A stretch of 64,000 nucleotides of DNA from Tritrichomonas musculus (GCA_039105265.1 JAPFFF010000053.1:248001-312000), one strand, 5' to 3'; counted from the stretch's first letter, positions 18,734-29,042 are shown. Numbers and translations are program-made. The notes: generated from the letters alone by a model not told the origin.

Positions 18734-19420
18734 TCATTTCTTTGTTTTTCTCGATTTCTTTGAACTTTTAGTGGTTTTATTCTGATTGTATTGTATTTGC
18801 TTTTTCAATCTTGCTATTTTTGCTTCCTCTTCATCTATATATTTATTTCTTTTTTGATATATTTTATACCCAGATGGTTTCCTTCCATAATAAATACGAG
18901 GGAAATTTGATTGAGTAATGTATTTGTTTCCAAAAAATTGGGCCTGTTTTTCCAATAAATATTTAAAGTACTTATCTTTATCACTTTTATTTGATATATC
19001 ATTTCCAGCTTCAATTAATGTATCCCCTGCATTTTTAAAATTATCAACTCCTGTCATTTGCCCAATTACTTTAAATCCATATCCTGCCGTTTTTGCTAAT
19101 CCTTCCTTATTTTTATCAACCCATTCTATAGCCTGATTTACTTTCTCTGTCCCTTTCTTATATCCCTCTTTTACTGTATTAATGCCTTTATCTATTATAT
19201 CATTTGCTTTGTTTATAATTTGTGTTTTTCTATTTGTATACCAATTTCTAAATTTACCAATTAATCCTTGTGAATTGGTGGTATTTGGTGCAACTTTCCC
19301 AGATATTCCTTCAGATTTTTGGAGAGGCATTGGACCGGTTTGTCCAGATATTCCTTCAGATTTCGGTGTTGGCTCAGGTGTTGGTTGTTCAATCCTTCCA
19401 GTATCAGAAACTGCTTCCAT
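18734..19420 (-). CDS. Basic 228-residue protein with duplicated K-S-E-G-I-S-G motif
   Basis: The N-terminal 60 residues are Pro/Gly-rich and contain K-S-E-G-I-S-G twice (near residues 20 and 35). A helical central part (about 65-150) contains an amphipathic stretch, and the C-terminus is strongly basic (K-K-S-R-K-T-K-K). This make-up resembles the internal, DNA- or membrane-associated core proteins of adenovirus-like particles, where short repeated motifs are sometimes processing sites, but that is analogy only. It lies between the ATPase and the other small proteins in the structural block. Confidence 0.65.
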   Translation of the reverse strand: MEAVSDTGRIEQPTPEPTPKSEGISGQTGPMPLQKSEGISGKVAPNTTNSQGLIGKFRNWYTNRKTQIINKANDIIDKGINTVKEGYKKGTEKVNQAIEWVDKNKEGLAKTAGYGFKVIGQMTGVDNFKNAGDTLIEAGNDISNKSDKDKYFKYLLEKQAQFFGNKYITQSNFPRIYYGRKPSGYKIYQKRNKYIDEEEAKIARLKKQIQYNQNKTTKSSKKSRKTKK

Positions 19421-19432
19421 TGTCTTTTAATA

Positions 19433-20287
19433 TCAGTCAAAGTAATATTTATTGGCGGTTATGTTCATAATAAATTTTGAATGAAGATCTCTATGCTGTA
19501 AATATTCTTTTACCGTCTTCTTGATATTAAGGTTGTTATTTGTTTGTTGAAGCAAGGAAGTAAAATCTTCTTCTGAGTATCCACTATAGCATATGATATC
19601 CGTGGCCAATCTTTTTGCATTTATGTGTACGAATCTGATTGTCTGAATAGCCATGATGCAGGTAATATTATAATGTCTTGTCTTGGTTAATAGTCTAAGG
19701 AATTCAGTATTGTTATGTGTCAATAAATCACTTCCTGCACAGTCATCCAATATTATTAGTGTATTATATGGGTAAGAAGAGGTTTGGTATTTTACTAACT
19801 TATTGGCTATATATACTATTCTATCATCTATTTCTTGGAGGGAGTGCTTGTTTATAAGTCTTTGCATTTCTTCATTTGTTTCTTTCATTTTTGATAATAC
19901 ATGTTTAACCATTGCATAATATTTTATTTTTCTTTTGAGGTGTTTCTTTAGGTAATCCATCAATTGGGCTTCATTAAGATATACTATTGGTGTCTTTACC
20001 TCTTTACTCATTGCCTCAGCCGTTTTGTCTGCTTTTCCAGAACTTGAGCAAAATATTATTTTTTGATAGTACGGATGCTTAAATAGACGTTCAGTAATTA
20101 GTATGTGTTTCCACAACCAATAACTCTTACCTGCACCTGGTTTACCAATAAGAAAATAAATTCCATTCGTACTAAAAGGATAGGAAGGATGTAATGGCTT
20201 CATCAGTGCTGCCTCTATCTCTTTCTGGTTCTTCTTCATTGTCTTTTGGATTAAGGATTCCACTTCTTTCATTATTTGTTTAGACAT
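19433..20287 (-). CDS. Genome-packaging ATPase (A32/FtsK-HerA type)
   Basis: A 284-residue protein, length typical of Polinton packaging ATPases. Walker A is G-K-P-G-A-G-K-S at residues 48-55. Walker B is T-L-I-I-L-D-D-C-A-G at 176-185. A sensor-like Q-T-I-R motif follows after the L-T-K-T-R-H-Y segment, as in poxvirus A32-like ATPases. It would power DNA translocation into capsids. It lies 10 bp downstream of the integrase gene and 12 bp upstream of the basic protein gene on the same strand. Confidence 0.93.
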   Translation of the reverse strand: MSKQIMKEVESLIQKTMKKNQKEIEAALMKPLHPSYPFSTNGIYFLIGKPGAGKSYWLWKHILITERLFKHPYYQKIIFCSSSGKADKTAEAMSKEVKTPIVYLNEAQLMDYLKKHLKRKIKYYAMVKHVLSKMKETNEEMQRLINKHSLQEIDDRIVYIANKLVKYQTSSYPYNTLIILDDCAGSDLLTHNNTEFLRLLTKTRHYNITCIMAIQTIRFVHINAKRLATDIICYSGYSEEDFTSLLQQTNNNLNIKKTVKEYLQHRDLHSKFIMNITANKYYFD

Positions 20288-20297
20288 TTATTTGTGG

Positions 20298-21383
20298 TTA
20301 AATCCATTTCTTTATATTGTTGGGTATATTTTTCTTCTTTGACCAGTAATCCACTTCAAGATTAGATAGCTTTGTTGGAGCACCTTCTCGTAAATTTTTA
20401 GCCGGTATGATGTCTTCTGTACCTTCGCTGTATTTAATTTTATATTTGTTCTTTGTTGTATCATAAGAAATAATCTTCTCCACAATACCTCTCTTGCCTC
20501 CCTTAAGTGTTTGTGCAATATTTTTGTTTTGTGTCTTGATTAACCTATAACCAGGGAGTTTGTCTATTGACTCATCTTTGGACTTAATTATAAATTGGTT
20601 CCCAGCCTTTGAATCAACTATATATGCTTCCTTGCTTACCTTGTTCCTGCGCTTCGAAAATGGCTCCTTAGCCTGAATAATTCTAACTCTATCATTTGGC
20701 TTAAAGTCATATGGATTGTTTTGCGACTTGGTTTTTACATATTCTTTTTCATCTTTCTCTGTCATCTCGTTTGGTATCTTATAGTCCAATGATCTGTGGG
20801 GAGAATTGTTGTATGAATCTATTAAACTATCCATTTCTTTCTCATTGATGAACCTGTTCTCGCCTACCATGTCTCTAATCGTTCTCATGAACCTATTTAT
20901 GATACCTAGTACATTATGATTATTATCCTCGGTAGTAGTGTAAACAATATTTTTGGTCTTCATCAACTGTAATACATCATTGGACAAGTAAGCAGCATCC
21001 TGGTCTGATGTTATCGAATAGACATCTGGCTCGTCCTCAAAAAATTTATTTAATGCCTGGGCTACCTCTTTTGCACCTTTCCCCTTCATTGGATAACAAT
21101 ATGCTTTTCTTGTGTTAATATTAATTAGCATCAAATAGTTGAGACCATCCTTTGTCTTATCATTGATGAATGTGTCCATTTGATATCCCCCAGAGTGTTT
21201 AGAATAGATATTCATAAACTTTGCCTTTGGTACCTTTACATCATGTACTATCTTCCTTAAATAATCTAATGCGGCTTCTTCTGTGAATCCATATCGTTTT
21301 GCGAGTGGAACAAATTTAGAGGCAGATCTCCAAGGAAAAAAAGAATGAAGCTCATTAATTGTCTTAAAATGCTTTTTGTTCAT
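20298..21383 (-). CDS. Maverick rve-type (DDE superfamily) integrase
   Basis: A 361-residue integrase that would join element ends to host DNA. The rve core starts near residue 66 with Y-Q-M-D-T-F (D70), continues with S-D-Q-D-A-A-Y (D127), and then N-H-N-V-L-G-I-I-N-R-F-M-R-T-I-R and N-S-P-H-R-S-L-D-Y-K-I-P, the familiar end of retroviral-type cores. An SH3-like region (P-N-D-R-V-R-I) follows near 240, then a chromodomain-like C-terminus with Y-D-x-x-x-N-K-Y-K-I-K-Y near 310. The N-terminal 60 residues are helical. Position near the terminus, next to the ATPase, is common in Polintons. Confidence 0.93.
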   Translation of the reverse strand: MNKKHFKTINELHSFFPWRSASKFVPLAKRYGFTEEAALDYLRKIVHDVKVPKAKFMNIYSKHSGGYQMDTFINDKTKDGLNYLMLININTRKAYCYPMKGKGAKEVAQALNKFFEDEPDVYSITSDQDAAYLSNDVLQLMKTKNIVYTTTEDNNHNVLGIINRFMRTIRDMVGENRFINEKEMDSLIDSYNNSPHRSLDYKIPNEMTEKDEKEYVKTKSQNNPYDFKPNDRVRIIQAKEPFSKRRNKVSKEAYIVDSKAGNQFIIKSKDESIDKLPGYRLIKTQNKNIAQTLKGGKRGIVEKIISYDTTKNKYKIKYSEGTEDIIPAKNLREGAPTKLSNLEVDYWSKKKNIPNNIKKWI

Positions 21384-21394
21384 TTAAATTAGTC

Positions 21395-22714
21395 TTAAAT
21401 GTAAAGCATCTTCTTAAATGGTAATAATTGCATTTCAATGACAAATGATTCATTGTTTGGTACCAGAACAGGAATATTATTATGACGCCCTGAATATAAT
21501 TCTATCCAAAATCGTTGATCAGTTGAGTTCAGTTTGAAGTACTTAATAGGACTGAAGTATATTTGACTATTACCTAAATAATATTTATTTGATTGCTCAG
21601 CTATTGATGAATATACTTTACACGAATGTCTATCCCAAATATTTTTAAAATCTAATCTTCTGCACCATTTATCATTAAAATCATCAGGATTATTTTGGTA
21701 TGGTTTATCTCCTATATTAAATAAATCAGCAAAATCAGTATTCTTATAGTTAGAATCTGTTCTATTACTTTCTCTAAAATTAATCTTGAAATCAACATAG
21801 TATAGACCTAATTCGACAAAATCATTTTCCCCTGGTATTGGTTTTGGTGTAGGTGTTGGTGTAGGTGTAGGTTCATAATCGGTTATCTCTGGTGCCATAT
21901 ATATAAATGATGGTTTGGAAATTGTATTCTTTTCTAAGTTCTGTGGTGAAAAAATGGTTTCAATAAATGCTTTCTTATCATAATCATAATATCCATCCAT
22001 TTGAAAATCGTTTCGGCTTCTATCAATCTTATCTTGGCGAAAGAGTGGAATAATATTTTCTTCATGCTCTTTAAACCAATTATCGATTTTTGTTTTATAT
22101 TCTTGATACTTTTCTCGGGCATTAAATAGAAATGTTAACACATCTTTCACAAAATAGAAACGTCCAAATAATGGATTGATATATTCTTTAGTGATAGCTT
22201 TATATTGTTCCAATATTTTATTCCAAGAATCAGCTGTTACTTTACAATCTTTTAAGAATGCTTCATTATATGTATTAAATACTTCATCTAATTGGTCATT
22301 TATATCACTAAATATTTTTCTCATATCATTATCAGTCGATAACCAAGATATAACATGGATTGTTAATTCTATTTTTGATTTTTTTGGTAATTTGTCATAT
22401 ATTTCGTCATTATTTATTTTTTTATTTTTATCCTTTGCCTTTTCTTCCTTTACCTTTTCATCAAAGTCCTTCCTCAAATATTTTCGAATGCTAAAATCAA
22501 ATTCTAATTTTCTTCTTCGAGCCATTAAATAAATACTTCTCACGCCTACAATTGATTCCCCTCTATTCGAAGTACACCATTCTTGAGGAAAATTAAAGTA
22601 ATATCGATTAGGTTTGCTTGGGTCTTGTTCTCCATCTTCTAAAAAGTAAGCATATTCAATTGGTATAGGAGTTTGTTCTTCTGTCGGATTAAGTGTTGGA
22701 TACATTTCAATCAT
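21395..22714 (-). CDS. Candidate structural protein with Pro-Thr linker (439 residues)
   Basis: The ATG at 22714 follows a TTTTTATC leader like those of other genes here; the longer frame begins with TTG and runs into terminal repeat DNA. Residues 1-90 contain a beta-rich segment (Y-Y-F-N-F-P-Q-E-W). Then come a charged helical region (about 95-260), a Pro-Thr linker near 300 (P-T-P-T-P-T-P-T-P-K-P), and a beta-rich C-terminal domain of about 130 residues. The Pro-Thr linker recalls that of the large protein at 2007-7256. The architecture suggests a head plus linker structural protein. The family is not recognised. Confidence 0.7.
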   Translation of the reverse strand: MIEMYPTLNPTEEQTPIPIEYAYFLEDGEQDPSKPNRYYFNFPQEWCTSNRGESIVGVRSIYLMARRRKLEFDFSIRKYLRKDFDEKVKEEKAKDKNKKINNDEIYDKLPKKSKIELTIHVISWLSTDNDMRKIFSDINDQLDEVFNTYNEAFLKDCKVTADSWNKILEQYKAITKEYINPLFGRFYFVKDVLTFLFNAREKYQEYKTKIDNWFKEHEENIIPLFRQDKIDRSRNDFQMDGYYDYDKKAFIETIFSPQNLEKNTISKPSFIYMAPEITDYEPTPTPTPTPKPIPGENDFVELGLYYVDFKINFRESNRTDSNYKNTDFADLFNIGDKPYQNNPDDFNDKWCRRLDFKNIWDRHSCKVYSSIAEQSNKYYLGNSQIYFSPIKYFKLNSTDQRFWIELYSGRHNNIPVLVPNNESFVIEMQLLPFKKMLYI

Positions 22715-22811
22715 GATAAAAATCCTATATATAATATTTTTTCGGGTGTAGAATTCAAAAACTACTCCATACCTTGGAAATGACATTGGTGGAATAGTGA
22801 AAGTAGAGAGT

Positions 22812-22846
22812 GTGTACTTACGATAGGTTTTCAGAGGGTATTTGGC
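22812..22846. repeat. Subterminal direct repeat, copy 1
   Basis: GTGTACTTACGATAGGTTTT followed by a short variable part and GGTATTTGGC. A second copy in the same orientation lies at 23272-23306. Such repeated subterminal motifs are candidates for integrase or terminal-protein recognition, which is inference. Confidence 0.8.
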
Positions 22847-22869
22847 AAACAAAATAATACTAACACTTT

Positions 22870-23172
22870 TTACTCAAATATCTTATGGTGCTCATCAAAC
22901 TTTCTATATCGTGGTGCATCTTTTTCTCTTTCCCTATCATAATCATTATTGTATTTCAAAACAGCTGCACGTCTAAATTTAGCATATCTAAAACCACTAA
23001 ATTTGTTTCTTTCGTCCAAAACCTCAATTATAACATATCCATTAGAATCACATGTCCTGACGTCTTTAAAGGAATCATATACTTGTTGGGTTTCACGAGA
23101 AGTATAAATAGGATTTCTTAGAGTAAACTGTTTATATTGGGTCATTATCTTTAAATCTGATGGTGTGGTCAT
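22870..23172 (-). CDS. Unknown small basic protein next to the Maverick terminus
   Basis: A 100-residue protein with an ATG at 23172 and a second in-frame ATG nine codons later. It is rich in Arg, Lys, Asp and Tyr (K-F-R-R-A-A-V-L-K-Y, D-R-E-R-E-K-D-A-P-R-Y-R-K-F). It is the outermost gene at this end and lies between the two subterminal direct repeats. The size and charge suggest a nucleic-acid-binding protein. No family was recognised. Confidence 0.55.
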   Translation of the reverse strand: MTTPSDLKIMTQYKQFTLRNPIYTSRETQQVYDSFKDVRTCDSNGYVIIEVLDERNKFSGFRYAKFRRAAVLKYNNDYDREREKDAPRYRKFDEHHKIFE

Positions 23173-23271
23173 TTGTATAGTGTTGTATAAAAAAATTAAT
23201 AGAAATATTGAAAAACGACAATGTACTTGAACTTGAGGGATGGGGGTGGGAAGTTAGCTAATGTAGATAGG

Positions 23272-23306
23272 GTGTACTTACGATAGGTTTTTCAGTAGGT
23301 ATTTGG
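23272..23306. repeat. Subterminal direct repeat, copy 2
   Basis: Direct repeat of 22812-22846 with a few differences in the middle, located about 95 bp inside the presumed terminus. Confidence 0.8.
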
Positions 23307-23358
23307 CCGGAAGCTGAGGCCCAAGCGAGGGTGTACCTGAGCTTGGTGGCGAAGCGTG

Positions 23359-23389
23359 TAGGCGGTGGTGAAGTATGAGACACCGCCTA
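23359..23389. other. Perfect 9-bp stem with 13-nt loop close to the Maverick terminus
   Basis: TAGGCGGTG pairs with CACCGCCTA, leaving a 13-nt loop, and lies 12 bp from the proposed end. In linear protein-primed genomes, terminal secondary structure can take part in origin recognition. That role is inferred here. Confidence 0.7.
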
Positions 23390-23401
23390 TACTTAACTAC
23401 T

Positions 23402-24661
23402 TCTGATCTCCATTATTTTTCTCGTGCGTTCATTTCAGATGTAAATTGCCTCGGTTATAACACAACTTCTCCATCTGAAAGCATGAATCACATGTTAAAA
23501 CAATCTTTGAATCAAAAAGAAATGACATTGGTAGAATCAAGGAAAGAATTCGACAGAGTATTATCTAATCATTCAATCAACTGCGAAATCCTTTCGAATT
23601 CAACGAGATACGATCATTCTTCGGAAATTGGATTGGCAATTTCACCTAAACTCATGAAAAGAATCAACTTGCAAATGAAATTAGCAGAAAGTATTGTTAT
23701 AATTCACAAGAATGATAATCAATTTGAAGCATACCATTCAAAACGTCCATCAGTTACATATCAAATAAAAGAAGATGAATGCTCATGTAACATGGTTAAA
23801 TTCGCCGGATATCCTTGCTGTCATTTGATTGCCGCATATAAATATTTACAAAGGAAATTTCCAAATCATTTAATAAATGGCAGATGGGTGATAGGAAAAC
23901 TCAATGATGAATTAAACGAAACATTAATAAATACAAATGAAACAGATAATAGCAAAAATGATGAGGATAATTATTTTGAAGAAGAAGAATGGGATGCTAA
24001 TGCTTATTTCCAAGAAGAATCAGAAAATTCGAATGAAAATGATAGAGAAATAATGGAAGAAATAAATGATCTTGAAGATAATGAAAATTCGGACGAAATA
24101 TGTGAATTCATTGAGAATGAAAACTTCAGTGAAATTACAGCAAGAGAAAGATTTTTAAAATTATTTCATACTGGAAAGGAATTAGCTAGATTAGCATGTG
24201 ATGATCCAAATATTTATCGAAAAGTTCTCATTATTCTCAGAAAAGAAATTAATGAAATAATAAATATACCTCCTGACTCTTTTATATCTGAAGAAGTTGA
24301 TGAAGATAACTCTAAAGATGATAACAATAATAATGATAGCATTATTCATATAGGTGCTAATCAAGTTCCATATGATGCTCTTGGAACACCGAAAGGAGCA
24401 CGAAAGAAAGGTGCTAAAAAAAAGCTAAAAAACAATGTTGATCATGAACAATATTCTTGTCAAATTTGCTGTAACAATCATAAAACAGAGAACTGCAAAT
24501 TTTATGATGATAAAGTAAAAGCAATAAAAGAAAATGAATTGAAGTATCGTAACACTCCAGGTAGGCATTGTTCAATTTGTCATGGAATGAATCATCAAAA
24601 CAGAAGTTGCCCTATAAGGAAAAAAGCACAAGAATATTATCAACAAAGTAATTTCATTTGA
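23402..24661 (+). pseudogene. Mutator-like (MULE) transposase, 3' part, cut by the Maverick insertion
   Basis: The open frame continues from nine codons of Maverick terminal DNA (ATG at 23375) straight into MULE sequence at 23402, so the 5' part of the transposase gene must lie beyond the left end of the Maverick. The visible 419 residues start in the end of the MULE domain (L-H-Y-F-S-R-A-F, then N-T-T-S-P-S-E-S-M-N). A SWIM zinc finger follows (C-S-C, nine residues, then P-C-C-H-L-I), then a long acidic region, and two CCHC zinc knuckles at the C-terminus (C-Q-I-C-C-N-N-H-K-T-E-N-C and C-S-I-C-H-G-M-N-H-Q-N-R-S-C). The remaining frame is open. The terminal inverted repeats of the MULE were not located. 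Confidence 0.88.
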
Positions 24662-24891
24662 TAATGAATAAATTAATGCAAATCTAATTATTTCGTTTTT
24701 TTAAAACATTTCTTTCATTTTTTGGCCTTCAATTCCTAATTAATTGTAATAAATTTATTTGATTTTAATATTGTTAATTAAATATAACTGAGTCTGGCAA
24801 TGTTAGAAGCAAACAAGCCGATTAACCACAAAAAATATAAAGAAGCAAAAAAATAGTAAAAGAAATGGTGAGAAAACACACATAATTTCGT

Positions 24892-27683
24892 TCATAATGA
24901 AGTAATTGATGATGGAAGATTCACTTTCTTCAATGAAGAAAAATTGCTGAAAGTGTTTCTTTCAATTGATGTGACTGATTCTGGGATAGAAATTTCAGAT
25001 AGTGAAGAGCAGTCATGAAAAGCGCCTTCTTCAATTGTATTCACTGACTCTGGTACATTGTTTTCAACAAGTGATTTGTATTCCTTGAATGACTTTAACT
25101 TGATCATTGTAACAGAATTTGGAATTGTGATTTTTGTCAGTTTTCCAATGAGATTGAAATTGAACTGTTGAATTTCAATGACGGTTGAATCCATGATCAA
25201 ATGATTTAACGATGAACATCCTGAAAATGTTTCAGATTTAAATTTAGTTTGATAAGGATCAATTTTGATTTCTTCAATACTTGAGCATCCTTTAAATACG
25301 CTGTTTTCAATTGAAACAACAGATGAAGGAATGGCGATTTTTGTGATTGACGAGCAGCTTTGAAATGCATTTTCACCAATTGATGTGACTGATGATGGAA
25401 TTGAGAATTCTCTTAACAATTTGCAACCAGAAAACGCTGTGTCTTCAATTGAAGTTATCGAATCTGGAATTTCAATTTTTGTGAGAGATGAACAGCCAGA
25501 AAAGCAGCCATTCTTGATTGATGAGACCTTCGAAGGGATGGAAATTTCTCCGAGTGATGAACATCCTTTAAATGAATTGCTGCCAATTGACTCAACTGAA
25601 GAAGGAACATTAAATTCTGTAAATGAACTGCAGCCATCAAAAGCGCCATCACCAATTGACAGCAAAGAAGAATGAATTGTTATTTTACTTATTGAAGAAC
25701 AGCCATTGAATGTATTATTTCCAATTGAAACAACAGATGCTGGAATTGTGATTTCAATGAGAGAAGAACATCCAAAGAAAGCGTTTTCACAAATTGAAAT
25801 AACTGACTCAGGAATCTTGATTTCTTTCAGTGACTTGCAGCCATAGAAAGAATTGTTTTCAATTGTTTGAATCGATGATAAAATTGATATTCTATCAAGC
25901 GATGAACAGTTATAGAAAACGTTGCATCCAATTGATTTTACTGATGATGGAATAACAACTTCTTTTAGTGATGTGCAACCATAGAAATCATTCTCTCCAA
26001 TTGATATAACAGACTCAGAAATTGTTATTTTGGTGAGCGATGAGCACATATAAAAAGTGCGATTTTCAATTGATGCAACAGACGATGGAATAATGACTTG
26101 CGTAAGACAAGAGCATCCAATAAAAGCGCCTGTGCCAATTGACGTGATTGACTCAGAAATTTCAATTTTATTGAGTGATTTGCATCCTTCAAAAGAACTG
26201 TTTCCAATCGATTTGATTGAGTTGGGAATAAATACTTCAACAATTGACGTGCATCCTTTGAATAAGTTGTCACCAATTGAAACAGCTGACTCAGGAATTG
26301 TCACATATTTAATTTTTCCAAACAAGTTAAAATTGAATTGTTCAATTGACTTAACAGATGATCCAATAATTACATGGTTCAATAAAGAGCAGTTTGCAAA
26401 AACTTCCGATCCAAACTTTGTTCGATAAGGATCGATTGTTATTTCTTTCAAATTTGTGCATCCCTTGAAAGCATTTTTTGGGATCAATTCAACTGAAGGT
26501 GGAACTGATATTCGTTCAATTAACGAGCACTGTCCAAAAGCTGAATCACTGATTGATTTCAATGAAGACGGAATATCAATTTGATTCAATAAAGAACATC
26601 CAGAAAAAGAACTTTCACCAATTGAATTCAATTCAGACAAAATTGAAATTGAATTCAATGCAATGCACTTGTAAAAAGTGAAATCGTTAATTGAAACAAC
26701 CAGCGATGGAACTGTGATTTGCTTAAGTGAAGAACAACCATAAAAAGCACTTTTTTCCAATCGATGTAACTTTGTCAGGAATGTTGATTCTTTCAAGTGA
26801 TGAGCATCCATAAAACGAGCCTTCTTCAATACTTATGACTGACAAAGCAATTGTCACTTCTTTAAGTGTTTTCAATCCTTTAAATGAATTGCTTCCGATT
26901 GAATTAACTGTGCTTGGAATCGTGATTTTTGTAAGTTTTCCAAAACGAGTGAAATCAAACAGTTTGATTGAATTTACTGTTGATTCAAAGATTAAATGGT
27001 TTATCAATGAACAGCCAGTATATACTTTCGGATCAAATTTCGTTCGATAAGGATTGATTGTGACTTCTTTGAGATTTGGACAGCCTTCGAAAATGTTGTT
27101 TGGAATCGTCTTGACTGACGATGGAATCAACACAAGTATTCTCTTGTTCGAGTGACAGCAAGTCAATAAAAGAGTAATCATCAATTGATGTAACTGACGA
27201 TGGAATTGTGATTCGCGTAATTTCACCAAATCTGCTGTAATTGTATTGTTCAACTTTCCGAATTGAAGATGAAAGAATCAAGTGATTCAGTGAGTTGCAT
27301 TCTGAAAACGAGTCTGATTCAAACTCCGTTCGATAAGGATTCATTGTGATTTCTTTCAGCTTTTGACATCCGTGGAATGAGTTGTAGCCAATGCTGCAAA
27401 CTGATGATGGAATGTTGATTCTAATTAGCGATGTGCACTTTGAAAATGCGTGGTCCATGATGCTTTTCATCGATGATGGAATTGTGACTTCTCTCAGTGA
27501 TGAGCACTTGAAAAATGAATAGAATCCAATCGTTTTCACTGATGATGGAATGATGATCTTCGTGATCGTTGAATCTTCATAAAATTCATAATCTTTGATT
27601 CGTTTGATGCCTTCTGAAAAGTTATATAAATTTTCTTCTATTTCTTCTTCTTCTTCAAAAAGTGGGACTTCAATGATCGTCAT
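24892..27683 (-). pseudogene. BspA-like leucine-rich repeat protein gene with two frame changes
   Basis: The ATG at 27683 opens a BspA/TpLRR (LRR_5) protein of roughly 900 residues built from 23-residue repeats of the type I-P-S-S-V-x-S-I-G-x-x-A-F-x-G-C-S-S-L. The repeat pattern moves to another frame near 27130-27150, and again at a T6 run at 26751-26756, after which it continues uninterrupted to the stop at 24892. Such proteins are abundant surface or secreted proteins in trichomonads. No signal peptide or C-terminal membrane segment is evident. The homopolymer at the second shift means a sequencing error cannot be excluded there. Otherwise this is a young pseudogene. Confidence 0.85.
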
Positions 27684-28961
27684 TTGAGAAAAATCTAAAA
27701 GTGATGTTTCATCGTTCTCAATTGATGATTTCTCTTACAAAACATGTAATTCATTTTGTATTTCTTTGTTATTTCTTTTGATTCCTTTTGGCTTGTTGTG
27801 TTCTTCTTTGATTTCAATGAAATTTGTGAGTTCGATGATTTTGATCTCACTATTGAAAATATTTTCGATGATTAATTTTTAAAATCATACTTTCGATGAT
27901 TTTGATCTCATTATTGAAAATATTAATAAAATTGGTGTATAGCAATATTATAATTGTATTTATTAATATATATGAAATAATAAAATCATTTTTTAGCTGG
28001 TTCACAAGACGATAATATGGTGATATCGAATTTTTGGTTTTTAAATTTTCGAGCTTAGACCCAGAAAATATAATTATAATATGCAGATAAATTAAGTTTA
28101 TATGATAATTTTCTCATAAAAATATTTGCAAACAAAATATAGTAATATTTCTGAAATTTGTACATTCATTCCTTATTCAAGATTACCTAATACTCAAAAT
28201 AATGTTAACTGTATTAAATATAACTAGATGCCGTTAAATGATGCTGTTAAACATTGATTATTGAACGTTGCAATTGATTTGTCACTTTTGCATTTGACCT
28301 GTAATATGTTGAAAGTTGATTATTGAATAGAATGGAATGAAGCTTATTATTATCTCTTTCTTGTTGTAGTTGTTCTTAGGAACAAGATTAAATGGAATTG
28401 TTTGATTTACCCTTTAGTGTATTGAATGAATTAAATTGAATGATGCTTTTGAATGTTGATTTGTCCTCTCTTTCTTGTTGTAGTTGTTGTTATTGAAACT
28501 GAATGTTGCTTGAATTGAATAGAATGAATGATATTATTGAACTTAATTATTGTTAATATTAAATCAAATTATCGATATTGATTGTTGTTATTGATTTGTT
28601 TGTGGTCATAACATATTGAATTGAATGTTGTTATTTAAATTGAATGCTGAATTGAATGGAGCTTATTGTAATTGATTTGTCCTCTCTTTCTTGTTGTAGT
28701 TGTTGTGATTGGTGCTGAATATTGTTTGAATAGAATTGAATGAATTGAATGAATAGAGTGAATGATGTTATTGAACTAAATTATTGTTATTATTGATATT
28801 ATACGTTGTTATTGAAATCTAATTATCGATATTGATTGTATTTTGAATTGAATGCTGCTGTTGAATTGAATTGATTTGTTCTCTCTTTCTCGTTGAGAAT
28901 GTTATCAAACAAATTGAAAACAATAAGGTGATGAAAATAGGATTAAGTCTAACATGCTAAC

Positions 28962-29042
28962 CTTTAATACATTTTACATGATTTTTGACATAAATTGAGT
29001 GCTGGTTTTGACCTCGTAATTGGCCTTGTATTTAATTTGACT
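28962..29042. repeat. 81-bp direct repeat, copy 1
   Basis: Begins CTTTAATACATTTTACATGA and continues through TGACCTCGTAATTGGCCTTG. It is almost identical to 29189-29272, about 227 bp to the right, in the same orientation. Confidence 0.85.

Larger units (their letters stand above)
1..23401. mobile_element. Maverick/Polinton element, right-hand part (left end outside window)
   Basis: The segment carries the family's hallmark set: protein-primed DNA polymerase B, DDE (rve) integrase, packaging ATPase and double-jelly-roll-type major capsid protein, with genes packed on both strands and gaps mostly under 100 bp. The right terminus is placed at 23401 because the next codon (23402) begins clear MULE transposase sequence. 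The outermost bases read inward as AGTAGTTAAGTATAGGCGGT, and the AG start fits this family. The left terminus and target duplication cannot be seen. The visible part looks whole: the recognised genes run uninterrupted. By that criterion the copy appears young. Seen: the gene set. Known: Polinton gene content and 6-bp target duplications. Inferred: the exact boundary. Confidence 0.93.
23173..23401. repeat. Maverick right terminal region (presumed terminal inverted repeat)
   Basis: This stretch is far richer in GC than its surroundings. It holds the second subterminal direct repeat (23272-23306) and a 9-bp stem (TAGGCGGTG / CACCGCCTA at 23359-23367 and 23381-23389). It ends at 23401 where MULE coding sequence begins. 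The matching left end is outside the window, so the length of the inverted repeat is unknown. Confidence 0.7.
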
